From Dipteris shenzhenensis (lineage: Eukaryota; Polypodiophyta; Polypodiopsida; Gleicheniales): DNA of 64,000 nt. The notes under the pieces are model-generated. The model made no database searches, was not told where the DNA came from, and saw nothing but the letters and a program-made list of their open reading frames with translations. The position numbers and the translations under genes were made by a program. The DNA lies in assembly GCA_047967505.1 (NCBI GenBank), contig CM106538.1, one strand, 5' to 3'. Numbering within the stretch: the first letter of the stretch is position 1; each line of letters opens with the position of its first letter. Below, piece by piece: positions 44,331 through 56,167 of this stretch.

Positions 44331-47114
44331 TTATAGATACGCTAGCGAGATGATAGTACTTAATAATACAAATTTTGACATGTATATGTGTTCCCTTGGG
44401 TGTATTGGGGCACAAAATGTGCCCACATAACCCATCTTTCTTTGCACCAATTGGTATGCCTTGTGACATCCAATGCAAATTTGGGGCATACCCTTTGTAT
44501 GTTTGTTTTTGCTTTCTGAATATCCTGTACTACCAACCAAAATGTAACACACAATCCCATCAAAGTCGGTTCAGACATCCATGCTTGTTCTTTTAGCCTC
44601 ACTCCTTGACCTTGTATTCCTTGACCTTGTCCTCTTCTTGCTGCATGTGAGCATCTGCATAGATGTTACACATCAAGACGTGGGTTGCAGCATCCTTTTC
44701 ATCCAAATGCACTGAATGTTCAAAGGCCAGTCTTCCAAGCTCCACCTTGCCCGACTTTCCACAAGAACCAAACACCATATGCAACACCACAAGATTAGGA
44801 TGGAAAGGCATCAATTGGTATGACTCATGACAACCAATGCAAATTTGGGGCATACCCTTTGTATGTTTATCTTTGCTTTGTGAATTTCCTGTATCACCGA
44901 CCAATATGAATTCACAATCCCATCAATGTCACTTCGAATTTGTCACATGCTTCTTCTTTCACCTTCATTCCTTGACCTTGTTCTCTTCCTCCTGCATGTG
45001 AGCATCTGCATAGATGTTAGACATCAAGACATATGTTGCAGCATCCTTTTCATCCAATTGCACAGCATGTTCAAAGGCCAGTCTTCCAAGCTCCACATTA
45101 CCCCACTTTCGACAAGAACCCAACACCATATGCCAGACCACAAGATTAGGATGAAAAGGCATATTCTTCAGCATCACTACTGCCTGGTCTAATTGGCCTG
45201 CGCGGCCAAGGAGATCAACCATGCCAGTGTGATGCTCAATAGTTGGAATGATGCCATAGTCTTTGCTCATGGTTTCAAAATACTTCTGCCCCTGATCCAC
45301 TAGACCCGTGTGACTGCATACAGTAATAACGATAGAGAAAGTAACCCCACCTGGCTTTACCCCTTCTGCTCTCATTCTCTCAAGCATATGGAAAACAGTT
45401 TCACTTTCTCCTCGCTGGGCATATCCTGTGATTAATGCATTCCATGAGACCTCATTTCGGATTGGCATCTTGTCAAACACTTCCTGTGCTTTTGCAAGCG
45501 AGCCACATTTGGCATACATATCCACCAAGGTGCTGCCAATAAAAATATCTCTTTCCAACCCCTTGTTCACGATTTCAGCGTGTATTTCTCTGCCCTTGTC
45601 TATAGCTCCCATAATCCCACAAGCTTTCAATCTGCAAACAAATGTAACAGCATCTGGAGAGAACCCCTCCAGTTGCATCTGTCCAAAACAGTTTAAAGCT
45701 TCCTCATCAAGCCCATGCTCAGCGTATCCTGCAATCAGTGCAGTCCACAAGACCTCATTTCGAATCAGCAGCTTGTCAAACTCTTCACGTGCTTTCACAA
45801 GCAAGCCACATTTGGCATACATATCCACCAAGGCATTACCAATTAAAAGATCTCTTTCGAGCCCCTTTCTCGCGATCTCCACATGTATTTCTTGGCCCTT
45901 GTATATGGCTCCAATGCTGCCACAACCTTTCAAGCTGCAAACAAATGTGGTAGCGTCTGGAGAGAGACCTTCTAGTTGCATCTGTTCAAAACAGCTCAGT
46001 GCTTCGTCACCAAGCCCATGCTCGGCATATCCTGCAATGAGTGCAGTCCATGAGACCTGGTTTCAAACTGGCAGCTTGTCAAATGCTTCCCGTGCTTTTG
46101 CAATCGAGCCACATTTGGCATACATATCCACCAAGGTGCTGCCAACAAAAACATCTCTTTCGAGTCCCTTCCCGGCAATCTCCACCTGTAATTCTTGGCC
46201 CTTGTCTATGGCTCCTATGCTGCCACAAGCTTTCAAGCCGCAAACAAAGGTGACACCACTTGGAGAGAGACCTTCTAGTTTCATCTGTTTAAAAAGATCC
46301 AGCGCTTCTTCATCAAGTCCGTGATCAGCATATCCTGCCCTTAATGCATTCCACGAGACCTCATTTCACACTGGCAACTTGTCAAAAGTTTCCTGTGCTT
46401 TTGCAAGCAAGCCACATTTGGCATACATGTCCACCAAGGTGCTGCCAACAAAAAGACCCATCTCTAATCCTTTTCTGGCAATCTCTGTGTGTATTTCTCG
46501 GCCTCTTTCTGCATCTTTCAGCCTACCACAAGCCTTCAATAGGGCCACGAAAGTATAACTGCTAGGACCTACAGAATCCTCTTGCATTTTCTGGTAAAGG
46601 TTGAGGGCATGCTGTGATTCCCCACATTCAATATAACCCATGATAAGAGAAGTCCAAGAATACACGTTCCGATCAACCAACTTATTAAAAACCCGCTGAG
46701 CATCACACAAGCTTCCAAGGTGGACAAGCATTGGGACGAGGTAGTTCCCAAGAAATCTGTGATCTTCCAGCCCCCTTTTACGAATGTAGGCATACAAGCG
46801 CTAGGTACACGCTAAATTTTTTTGGTTTTGCACTTAAGCAAGATGCATATAAGGTTCTCAACTGAAGGCAGCTGGGGCATCCGTTCCATAGACGTGAGTG
46901 CCTCCTCTAAGCTGATAGATCCCCAGCCAGTCTTCTCTCGCAGTTCTTGTGCCTTGAAAATATTCACCTGTACTCCAGACCGGGCCTTGCCACAGTCCTC
47001 GACCAAGCCATAGGCTTGGGCCTGACCAGTGGATGCTTTGGCCTTTTTCTGGAGCATGTCTTTATCCCAACCCGGATTGTACGAGACGTCTATGCGTCGC
47101 GACTCCTTGGTCAT
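44331..47114 (-). pseudogene. PPR protein of the PLS class with E region and decayed DYW end
   Basis: ATG at 47114 opens a polar N-terminal segment ending SLEEALTSMERMPQ, a word typical of fern PPR proteins. PPR repeats follow from 46797 to about 45160 (VDMYAKCG, NEVSWNAL, DATTFVCSLKGCGSIGA), then PTIEHHTGMVDLLGRAGQLD and an E region (YVLMSNIYADAH) to a stop at 44965-44967. Lesions: a one-base loss in the A-run near 46815, TAG at 46801-46803, and TGA at 46366-46368 and 46063-46065; an uninterrupted frame remains at 44965-45981. Past the stop, ILVGDTGNSQSKD and LCGHILCPNTPKGTHIHVK resemble the E+ and DYW regions. Members act in chloroplasts or mitochondria on RNA editing. The C-terminal exon is partly duplicated. 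Confidence 0.8.
44450..45162 (-). repeat. Tandem duplication of the PPR C-terminal E segment
   Basis: The segment encoding MPFHPNLVV...GRLAFEHAVQLDEKDAA...IYADAH starts at 45162 (minus) and recurs starting at 44811, 351 bases away. The duplicate has HMVFGSCGKSGKVELGRLAF. The following 3' sequence (tgcaaatttggggcataccc, gtatgttt) is duplicated as well, at 44840-44960 and 44475-44600. The second copy therefore carries the E segment and the start of the next region. Confidence 0.8.
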
Positions 47115-47218
47115 CGTAAGCTTGAAATCTGAAGATCTTGGATTTGTCTATCGTTAACATTCACAACAGAACCGTCAGACTAGCCAATGTACAGTTCTAC
47201 CTGTGCAAATCATTCAGT

Positions 47219-47600
47219 TCACACTCGTCGCACACTTACTTTGCCCTTCAGGTTGTCACAAAACGGGGAGGCATCCGTGAAGTAGCACCCTGTGCCTGAG
47301 CTACCTAACCACAATGAAAACCGTTTCAGAACTGCCACGACCGCTCGACTGTCCTTGGTGGAAGCCATCTGAAAGCTAGGACTTGATAGCCTGCGCAGAT
47401 GAGCTGCCAACCAGTCGGCGTGTGGATCTCCGCAACGAAAAGCATGCGGCGTACGCACCAAAATAGGGCTGCATAGTTTCGTTGAGGTTGAATGGGATGC
47501 ATGACAAAGATCCCCGTCTTCTCCTCCTCCTCCTCCTCCTCCTGCTGTAAGCGAGTTCATCATCAACTTCGCGATAGCAAAGAGGGCAAAGATATCAATG
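47219..47600 (-). other. Open frame upstream of the PPR pseudogene, unassigned
   Basis: On the minus strand an open frame runs from 47731 to 47219. Its middle has a run of Gly encoded by a GGA/GGC trinucleotide tract (47519-47545), and its end reads RAVVAVLKRFSLWLG. It is not in frame with the PPR ATG at 47114. It could be a 5' exon or leader of the PPR gene, or chance in a GC-richer stretch. No family is recognised. Confidence 0.25.
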
Positions 47601-47707
47601 GGCGTGTGTCGCAGAGTAGAAAGATTTGATGGTGAATTTCGGATTGGAAACAAAGGAGCATATCGTGGGCCTTTAATAGTGGAAACAAGGGAGCACATCG
47701 TGAGCAA

Positions 47708-49471
47708 GCTGTCGATGCATCGAATGTGCAAGAAATGGTGCCACCAGGTACTCCCACAGGTACATAATCAAGGGCAAATGATGGATCATCTATTGGTGGC
47801 AATGATGAGCCAAATGTGGTTGATATGCAGGCGGGACAGCAATCTGAAATGTCTTAAGAAGAACATCTAGAGTGTCTACACCTGAGAGATTTGTTCCAGG
47901 GGTAGACTATGTGATGCTTACTGATTGCGGGGAGTCTACACCTGAGAGATTTGTTCCAGGATCAACGCAAGTGGGAGTATGCTATGCAATCAGAGATGAG
48001 TTCACTCATAAAGAATAAGACTTGGGACTTGGTTTCTTTACCACATGGAAAGAAAGCATTGCCATGTAAATGGGTCTACAAGATGAAGGTCACAGGTGAT
48101 GACGTGCCTAAGTACAAGGCCCGTTTGGTTGCTAAAGGGTTCAAGCAAGAGAAGGGTGTGGACTTTGATGAGATATTCTCTCCAGTTGTGAAGATTACCA
48201 CACTTAGATGTGTACTTGGACTTGTGGCGATAGAGGATATGGAGCTTATGCAGATGGATGTCAAGACAGCTTTCTTGCATGGGGATTTGCATGAGGAAAT
48301 TTACATGGTACAGCTGGAAGACTTTGAAGAAAAGGGCAAAGAGCATTTGGTTTGCAAGCTGAAAAAGAGTCTCTATGGCCTTAAGCAAGCGCGTAGAGAA
48401 TGGTATCACAAGTTTGATGCTTTTATTCGATCCCAAGGTTTCACAAGAAGTGAGATTGACCACTGCCTCTACACTAAAAGGGCTAAGGATAATAGCCTCA
48501 TACTTCCGGCACTTTATGTGGATGATATGTTATTGGCTAGCAAGAACACTTATGAGCTTGATGCATTGAAGGCCAAGTTGCATGAGGCCTTTGACATAAA
48601 GGATTTGGGACCTACAAGTCATATTCTTGTTATACGCATCACGCGTGACCGGCGTAGGAAACTCCTTTGGCTTTCACAAAAGGAGTATGTTACAAAAGAG
48701 TTGTAGCGTTTCAATATGGAGGGGGGCAAGGCAGTAAGTACTCCATTGCCTCCATATGTGAAACTGAGTCAGGCAGATAGTCCCAAATCAGATGAGGAGA
48801 GGGCCATGATGGCCAAGGTTCCTTATGCATCAGCAGTTGGGAGTCTTATGCATGCTATGATAGCTACTAGAACGGACATTGCATTTGCACTAGGAGTTGT
48901 TAGCCGGTATATGGCTAATCTTGGAAAGAGGCATTGGGAGCAGTTAAGTGCATCATGAGGTACATGAAGGGTATCAAGGAGGTGTGTATTTGCTTTAGCA
49001 AAGGAGAGATGCGTGTATTTGGGTACACAAATTCAGACTATGCAAGGCATGTGGATAGCAGGAGATCCACTTCTGGTTATGTGTTCACCTTTGGAGGTGG
49101 TGGTGTCGTGGATGTCTCGCAAACAGAAGTGTGTTTCTTTGTCTACCACAGAGGCCGAGTATGTTGAGCCACAAAGGGTTGCAAGGAGGCTATATGGCTT
49201 GATCGGCTAGTGAGAGATTTGGGATTCATACAGGTGTACCGACATTGCATAGTGATTCCATGAGTGCTATTCAACTAGCACGGAATCCGGGGTCTTTCAT
49301 GCAAAGACCAAACACATTGAGGTCAGGTACCATTTTATCAAGGAGGTACTTGAGGACAAGCACATAGAGCTTGTCAAGGTTCATACAGATGATAACCCTG
49401 CAGATATGCTGACAAAGAGTCTACCTAGTCAACGGTTTGAGTATTGTCATGTATTAATGGGCATTGGATAG
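47708..49471 (+). pseudogene. Ty1/copia pol: reverse transcriptase and RNase H, 5'-truncated
   Basis: The first copia-like words, GNDEPNVVDMQAGQQ, lie near 47795-47840, followed by STPERFVPG. The RT frame 47951-48703 has KWVYKMKV, ARLVAKGFKQEKGVDF, MDVKTAFLHGDL, KLKKSLYGLKQ and the catalytic LYVDDMLLA. After a TAG, the linker continues to 48958 (SAVGSLMHAMIATRTDIAFA). Two frame changes (about 48940 and 49105) lead to the RNase H words RRSTSGYVFTFGG, SLSTTEAEYV and, further on, HTDDNPADMLTKSLP, ending at a stop at 49469-49471. Gag, protease and integrase are absent upstream. A 62-base period duplication of gagtctacacctgagagat lies at 47869-47962. Confidence 0.85.
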
Positions 49472-49524
49472 TATGCTCATTGGTTGTTTTCCCTTAAAGG
49501 CACATTGGCCTTTAAGTGGGAGGT

Positions 49525-49721
49525 TGTGGGGGTTAATTTAGGCCACTGTACCTTAATCTCGGTTAATTACAATACTCAAAACACATATATATATGGATGA
49601 CATAGAAGATTAGGGTGTTCCGCACCCACCAAAACTTGTATGACTCTCTCTTCTGGATCTCCCTCTCTCTCTCACCTTCTTCCATTCCACTTCCGTTGTT
49701 GAGATCTCTCAAAATCTAACA
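49525..49721 (+). mobile_element. 3' LTR of the copia element, with polypurine tract
   Basis: A polypurine-like aagtgggaggt (49514-49524) directly precedes TGTGGGGGTTAATTTAGG. The segment ends with atctaaca at 49721, giving TG...CA borders and a length of 197 bases. It lies 54 bases after the pol stop, the usual place. A TATA-like atatatatatgg is at about 49584. No 5' LTR copy was found, so length and end are inferred from the borders alone. Confidence 0.6.
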
Positions 49722-50304
49722 TAGAGGTAAGCCAAGGAAGGCAAAGGCACTTGGCCTTAGGCTCTTAACTTGTTGAGAAGCATGGGACATGGACAATCAT
49801 CAACTATTGGCACCCTTTGATCGAAGCTTAAGCACTTGACACTGTACATTGACATATATGGCAAAGAGCCACACCTTAGGGATGTGCCTTTGCACTTTGC
49901 AAAGATATTATATTGGCACTATGTGTAAGGACTCCAATATACTTCTCCTTATACATGGACAAACACATGAAGCCTCAGACAGATGTTGTATTAACACAGA
50001 AATTCTCTTAGTGTTTTGGTGGGAGCATAAGAGACAATGCAAGATCACATGGAGAAGCTTGTTGTGGTGGAAAACAAAGCATGTGTTAAGATCTAGTTCT
50101 TGCAAAGTTTAGTAATACGTGAAGCTACATGGAACACTGCTCTATAAGCAACATTGATAAGCTTAAGCAACATGAACACACGCTTAAGGCAAGTCCATGG
50201 AGGAAAGAGTCTCATTGCAAGCGCCACATTAGAGGATATAGAGATGGTAATATCTCACCATCCTTCACAGTAATTTGTTCTATGGGAGGCACTTCTAGAA
50301 AACA
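49722..50304. other. No recognisable gene between two copia pieces
   Basis: Frames at 49849-50112 (plus) and on the opposite strand have no family features. The region probably holds the leader or truncated 5' part of the following gag element, but no LTR copy or primer binding site is seen. Confidence 0.35.
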
Positions 50305-51008
50305 ATGATGGTGCACTCATATGTCTTGCTATTGGGGAGTGGGAGAGTAGAAGTGCATCATGGAAAGAGGGAGTGGGAACCAAAGAGTGTATTCCCAAAC
50401 ATAATTCATCATCTAGACTCTAAGGATCATGCCAAAGATGCATGGGATGAGTTGAACACAGTGTTTGGTGCAAAAGCAAAGAACCAAGAAATTCATCTTA
50501 AGAGTGAATTATATGGTTTGCACATGAGCTTTCATGAATCCATGGCACAATTTATCAACAAGATCAAAAGAATTATGACCCAAGAAGGCATAAATGCAAA
50601 GCAAGGGAAAAGGAAGTGCAATCCTCCTTAAAAGCATTCTTGAAGAGTACAATGCACTGACAACCACCTTGAAGAATCTTCTAGATCCAAAGTTTGAGGA
50701 ATGTGTATCATCTCTTTTTGAGAAATAAAGAGATTTTAAGGCATCGGCATCGACATCGACATCTACATCAACACACATCAGCAATCATGAAGAACAAGCA
50801 TTATTCAGCAAAGCATCAGCAAAGTGTTACCATTGCGGAAGGATGGGTCACTACCAAAGTGATTGTGAATTGAAGAACAAACCAAAGTGTCACCATTGCA
50901 AGAAGCTGGGACACGAGGAAGAAGACTAGAGATTGAAGCAACAACAGGTCAACTACATGGAGTCATCATCAAGCCATGAGCAGAATGATAACAACAACAT
51001 GTATTGAA
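50305..51008 (+). pseudogene. Copia-type gag with two zinc knuckles
   Basis: The frame 50305-50631 carries the UBN2-type gag core HHLDSKDHAKDAWDELNTVF...SELYGLHMSFHESMAQF. After frame changes, two CCHC knuckles appear: CYHCGRMGHYQSDC (50825-50866) and CHHCKKLGHEEED followed by TAG (50888-50929). The stop sits exactly where the last Cys of the second knuckle is expected. A His/Gln/Asn-rich tail ends at 51006-51008. Gag proteins package the element RNA in cytoplasmic particles. No protease, integrase or RT follows, only a polypurine tract and an LTR, so this is a gag-only, deleted or non-autonomous element. Confidence 0.75.
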
Positions 51009-51205
51009 AAGCAAAATCCTTTCCACCTTTAACCTATATTCTTGTAATCAAACCTGACCACCTACAAGTAGCCATGCAAGCACTCAAGGGAGGTATTGAC
51101 ATGTAAAAACCACACTTGACCACCTTACGTAGCAAGGTATGTACTAAGGGGAGGTGATGGATTTGTAACTCACATCTGGCGCGATAGCCAATGGATCATG
51201 GCACC

Positions 51206-51504
51206 AAGGGGAGGTGTTGAGATATGGTGCCATGTGCACATAAATTAGAAGCTAAGGTATGGTGTAGAAAGAATTAAAGTAGCCACCCAAGGATGTGGAT
51301 GACATGATGTGAAGATGTGGAGCAAGGACTATCACTAGATGGTATGTGGATCAGAGGATCCCACATGGTTTGACTATTCTAAAGGATCTCTCTATATAAG
51401 AAGCCTTCTTGTATTTTTAATCACACATTTGCAATAGATTGAGTGTTTCCTATCTTATGTCTCTCTCATGGTGTTTTGATCCTCCTTGATCCCTCACTTT
51501 CACA
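51206..51504 (+). mobile_element. Polypurine tract and LTR of the gag-only element
   Basis: The tract aaggggagg (51206-51214) is followed by TGTTGAGATATGG at 51215. A TATA-like ctatataagaag is at about 51392 and the segment can end with ctttcaca at 51504 (TG...CA, 290 bases). Two similar words, caagggaggtattgac (near 51088) and aaggggaggtgatgg (near 51157), precede the tract. The right end is uncertain because no second LTR was found. Confidence 0.5.
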
Positions 51505-53949
51505 GAACTAGCTGAAGCTAAACCTGCATGGAAATGGTGGATGATGAGCAGTGCTAGTTGTGAATTCCTACATCCACCTGCCACCATGAGAATTTTGGCA
51601 CAGCTATGCTCCAACTTAGGTGCTAAAAGGAACTAGAGCCAATACACGTACATCCATACTACTACAAGGAACAAGCTACCAATAGATTGAGCTAGGAAGC
51701 TTGCATGTATTTATTGCAATCATGAAATGTTACCTAACTTAGGAGATGATAGATATGAGGAGAAAGCTCCAAAAGGGAAATATGATGTTGTTCTTGATCC
51801 CACTCTCATCCCACTTCTTGTGAAGTGGTTCCTCATATCATTGTGAATTTGGCATTGCAACCCAAAAAAATGAGGAGGATCGAGAGGTAGAACGTGATAC
51901 TCCTAATGAGGATGAGGAAAATCTTATTGGCATCCCAAACCATAGTGACGATAAGAAAGATGATGATGGTAATGGTTAGAGCCTTGATGATTTCATGATG
52001 ATAATTCTAATTGTTAGAGCCTTGACAATTGGGAAAATGCAACAAATTCTTTTACTCTTTTGACAAATGAGATAGATGTTTTGAAATTTTGCTTTTGGGC
52101 TTTTTTCTTTTTTTTGAAATTTTTTCTTTTGGGCTCAATTTTTTTGAAAGTCAAAACTTTAGATCTTACTTTTCAATATTTATTTGTTAAAGAGATATAT
52201 TATTTAACTAGCATGTTGTCCAATATCAAATTGATAATATTGTACACAAAATTGATAAATCCAACCTTGTGACTTGCAAATAGTATTTCAAAGACTTAAA
52301 TTCTCTCCTCTAGTGATGACGTGCACTAGATCAATGTTGTGTGCTTTTATGCATTGTTCATGGTCTAACATAAGCATGTATGTGTTAACATTTTCTCTAG
52401 TTTCTACACGTTTTGTTTAATGGTTCACTTCAAAAGGGTCTACTTCAATTGGTTTCTTCAATGAGTTTATTGAATCAATTGATTGCTTGAATGTTTTTCT
52501 TGAATGCACAATTGGATTAAGCTTGGGATTAAGCTTGGAATCCATTACATAGAAGATCCAATACTAAGAACTCAATAGTTAAGATGATTTTGCTAATTCC
52601 TAACTTCCCAAGTAAGTATTTAGATGATATATATTCAAATATTTGATGATTTTTAGTTTATATGACTCATGATCTTAGATCTAGTGTGGTAATAAGTCAC
52701 CAAGTCCTAACAATGATGGTGAAAACTCACAATTACAAATGGGCACAATCTACTTGCTTGTGCAAGCCAATGAGTGATAGTGTTGCTTCATCTTTTTCTT
52801 TCCAAGCTTCATTTTGTGCAGTGGGTATGTCTTCTTTTACAGTCTTCCAAAGAATCCTTCCCTAGTGAACTTCTCAAGTAGGGCATGTATTGCCATTGCA
52901 AAGGTCTTACCAATTGAAGAAACTTTCAAATATGGTAGTGTCTAATTGCATACAACACAACTGACTTGATAGGCGTGTAGAGCTCAGAAAACCAGTTATT
53001 TTTCCTTTTTGGAGTGCATGAAAGTTATTTTTGGATTGAAAGTTACGGCTTGTCAAAGTTTTTATGAAGAGAGAGTGGGCATGATGATGTGGCACAGGGA
53101 TTCACATCTAGCATTCAAAACTGTGCTTGGTAAGGACCTAGTGCTTAGGTGGCACTATGCCATGTGGCAGTCTTCTAACCAAACTGAGTTAACCAAGGCT
53201 AAATAAACTTAAGCATGATAAATTTTAATCTTGCCACGTGTCAATCAATGGGAACCTTTCAAAAGAAAAGAAGATTTGAAGATGAAGGCAGCGTAGTCTG
53301 TAGTCTGTGCACAGAGGCATAAAGAGCCGCAGGTCTTATCGGTTGAAGGTCGCGTTGCCTATGATGTCGCTGAATGTTGTGGAGGTGTAACTGCTTATAT
53401 TCTTGGCAGGTGTTGCTTGTATTCTTGGTAGTGGAGTGTCATGAGTGCAGGTTGTGGGAAGCCTGGTCAAGGCTGATGAGCTTCAGTTAGAAGTCAGCTA
53501 TGGCTATGGTCCGAGGCTGAGCTTCAATCAAAAGTCAGCTATGGCTATGGCACCTATAGTTACAGATGAAGGCGATCCATGGAGGAAGCCGTTCATAGTA
53601 GATGCAAATGGAGTCACTTCCATCTCAGATTCACTTCTTTCTGCAAATAGAAGAACTTGCTGCTGTCCAAAAGACTGCAAACTGAAGCTACCTCTTTCTG
53701 TCCAAACACTGCATGGATCTTTGTGGTGAGACAGCCCACTTTGCTACAGATTTCTCCTCCGCACAGCTGGTCTTGGTAATCTCTTGGCTGAGTTGAATCA
53801 GACCCCTCATGTTGGTGAAGTGATCAACCCCTTAAGCACAATCTTAGCACAGTGTGTTTTGTGGCGTGCTAAGATCTGGCCCACCCTAACAAGCTTCTTG
53901 TAGACGTCCTTGGTCACTTCTCAAGTGAACTCAATTCACTTTGATACCA
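51505..53949. other. No recognisable gene; remnants only
   Basis: An acidic reading at about 51870-51980 (EVERDTPNEDEENLIG, DDKKDDDGNG) could be the end of a lost transposase or other gene, but I cannot place it. AT-rich sequence follows to 52660. At 53495-53560 the words gaggctgagcttca and aagtcagctatggctatgg occur twice. Nothing else is assignable. Confidence 0.35.
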
Positions 53950-54413
53950 TGTGTGTGTCACCCTGCACTTACACAAGATAACTGGAGCAATCCAAATTCA
54001 AGAGTAGTCTACACACATGAGAGCATGAACATGAACATGTAGATCTGAATAGATGCTACTGAAATAGGCTGGAGTAGAAGCTTCATTGATTCAACAAGTA
54101 GCTTCCATGCACCTTCCTGAGACGGGAAGGATGATGGACAACGTGATGTCCATGTGCTCACTGTGCTTGATCTCTCTACTAAAGTGATGATGACATGAGG
54201 CAAGATTGTGTGGAAAGGGGAGTCAAACCCTCTGCCTTATATAGACCTGGGAAGGCCCTAAGCACATAGAGCTATAATAGGCCATGGCCAATGTGCCACG
54301 TGTATTCGTGGATGGCCTCTGCAATCCTCTCTCAGTGATCCAGACTGCCCGCATAGCAACTAGCTTCTATGCTGCTATGCGAGCAGTCTGGATTACCTCA
54401 CCCTTCTACAACA
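53950..54413 (-). mobile_element. LTR of a minus-strand retrotransposon with adjacent primer binding site
   Basis: Read on the minus strand the LTR opens TGTTGTAGAAGGG at 54413 and closes GTGACACACACA at 53950. Directly after it comes tggtatcaaag (complement of 53939-53949), matching the initiator-tRNA(Met) primer binding site except for one base. A TATA-like tatataaggcag lies at about 54244 (minus). Length is 464 bases. The internal region expected below 53939 holds no gag or pol I can read. A strong hairpin at 54338-54393 lies near the LTR start. Confidence 0.6.
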
Positions 54414-54603
54414 GGAGCATAGAAGGGAAGACATGACACGGGTAATGGCAATAAGGGAAGCAAGGAAATGGGCTGCCTATAGGGATGGCAAAGTGATTAT
54501 TCGAGAAAGAGCTGATAGAGGTGATAAGGGAGAAGGGGAGAAGGAAGAGGGGGAACTATGATGGTGTCAGAGTTGGGAGGGGAGAGCACAAAACAAGCTG
54601 AGT

Positions 54604-56106
54604 ATGGCTATATGGAACTATAATGGTACCCTTTGGTTCAACCCCGGTGGCTTCTCGAAGACATACACAAGCAGAGACATCATCTTCTACACTGAGACAC
54701 ATGAGAGCCCAGAGAGAGGGCTGCCCACGGTGACAGGGTACATTTGGGAGTCTGTTCATAGGAGAGAAATGAGGAGAGATAGTGGAGTACGAGGCTTTGG
54801 TGGAGGTGTAGCCATCCTTTTCAAAACACACTTGAGACCACTCATATCTATAGTACGGAGAGAGGAACATGCACGTCACATGTGGATACGAGTGCAGCTA
54901 CTAGATGCCTGACGGATCTTCATTGCAGTGTGCTATTTCCCTCCACACATGTCATCATATGCCCATGATGTCACTACAGAGGGGCACAGTCCTTATGAGA
55001 CAATACATGATGATATCATAGAGTTCTCCAGAGAGGGAGACACCCTCCTTCTGGGGGATTTCAATGCAAGGACAAGGGATAAGCAAGTGGGCTTAATTGA
55101 CTTCACATATGAGAGAGACCCCCACATGATGCCAGAGTTGGATGCAGCAGAACTTGGGATTCGGAGACTTTCAGCAGATACTTCACATGTGATAGCATAT
55201 GGGCGACACCTGCTTGAGTTGGGAGTTGTCCATGACCTCATCATCTACAATGGCCTTCAGAGATGGCCATCATCTGTGGGGTTCACATGCTTCCCACATG
55301 GAGGCGGGACCAGCACAGTGGACTACCTACTGGGCCCATTGGCTTTTGTCACACGGATACATGACCTCACCATACCCCCCCCCCACTCATATCTGGCCTT
55401 CGATGTTCTTGCTACTACACCAGGCACATGGAGAGTTCCTACCACTACTCGGACCCAGACCCACTTTGACCGTGTCCTTGATCCGTGTATGTGTCACTTA
55501 GCCAAAGAGCTTCCGGCCTTAGTGGAGGCTGATTTAGACCTCACCCACGAGTGGCTTAGCCAGAGAGCTTCTGGCCTTAGTGGAGGTTGATTTAGACCTC
55601 GCCCATGCCTTAGCCACCCTTGTCATAGTGATACAGGATGCTGCCACCAGATCCTTTCCTACAACCCGATCTTCACGTGTATGAGATGGAAAGATACCTC
55701 AAATCCCTTGGTTTGATGATGAATGCAGAGAGATGCGAGCCCACCTCACATGGGAGAGTGAGCCTTGGTTCACTTGACGTCACATGAGGCACACATGATC
55801 TTTTAGCGGTTGACATGCTGCAAGAGACAAGCCTTCCTCACACATAGGATGGATGAGATCATCATATCATTTTGCGGAGGAGACCCAACCACAGGGCGGG
55901 GATTCCTCTCAGAGGGGAAGCCATGCATCCCCATTACGGATCCGGGCGTGTGGCACACTTATGCATGCTCCTTATATGTATGTCCTAAGGCAGACACCAG
56001 CAAACATGTCCTCTATGCCCAGGCCCACTACCTGTCATCTATTCACTACGCAGAATGTGTGGGCTGCACTTTGCTGACTCCACAACCGAAAAGCACAGGA
56101 TCATGA
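54604..56106 (+). pseudogene. LINE endonuclease domain
   Basis: ATG at 54601-54603 with the frame MAIWNYNGT is the usual start of the LINE endonuclease fold. Motifs: FYTETHE (Glu of the metal site), GGGVAILFKTHL, then after TGA (54910-54912) VCYFPPHMSSYA, TLLLGDFNARTRD (about 55044-55082, with Asp and Asn of the active site) and TSTVDYLLG (about 55312-55338). A segment of about 50 bases (agagcttccggccttagtgg onward) is duplicated at 55506-55590. From 55590 the frame breaks and a linker reading continues at 55810-56106. The enzyme would nick target DNA. Dead as written. Confidence 0.65.
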
Positions 56107-56167
56107 AGGCCTTCGGACAGAGCACTTCCTACATGGGCAGGAGGTTTTAGCACCGATCCTTGCACAT

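Noticed and set aside
45428-46324. Plus-strand open frame of 298 residues
   Set aside because: It is the antisense of the PPR repeats; the minus strand carries clear PPR motifs.
51870-52050. Acidic C-terminus of a hAT-type transposase
   Set aside because: Acidic tail alone is not diagnostic; no dimerisation motif or upstream domain is readable.
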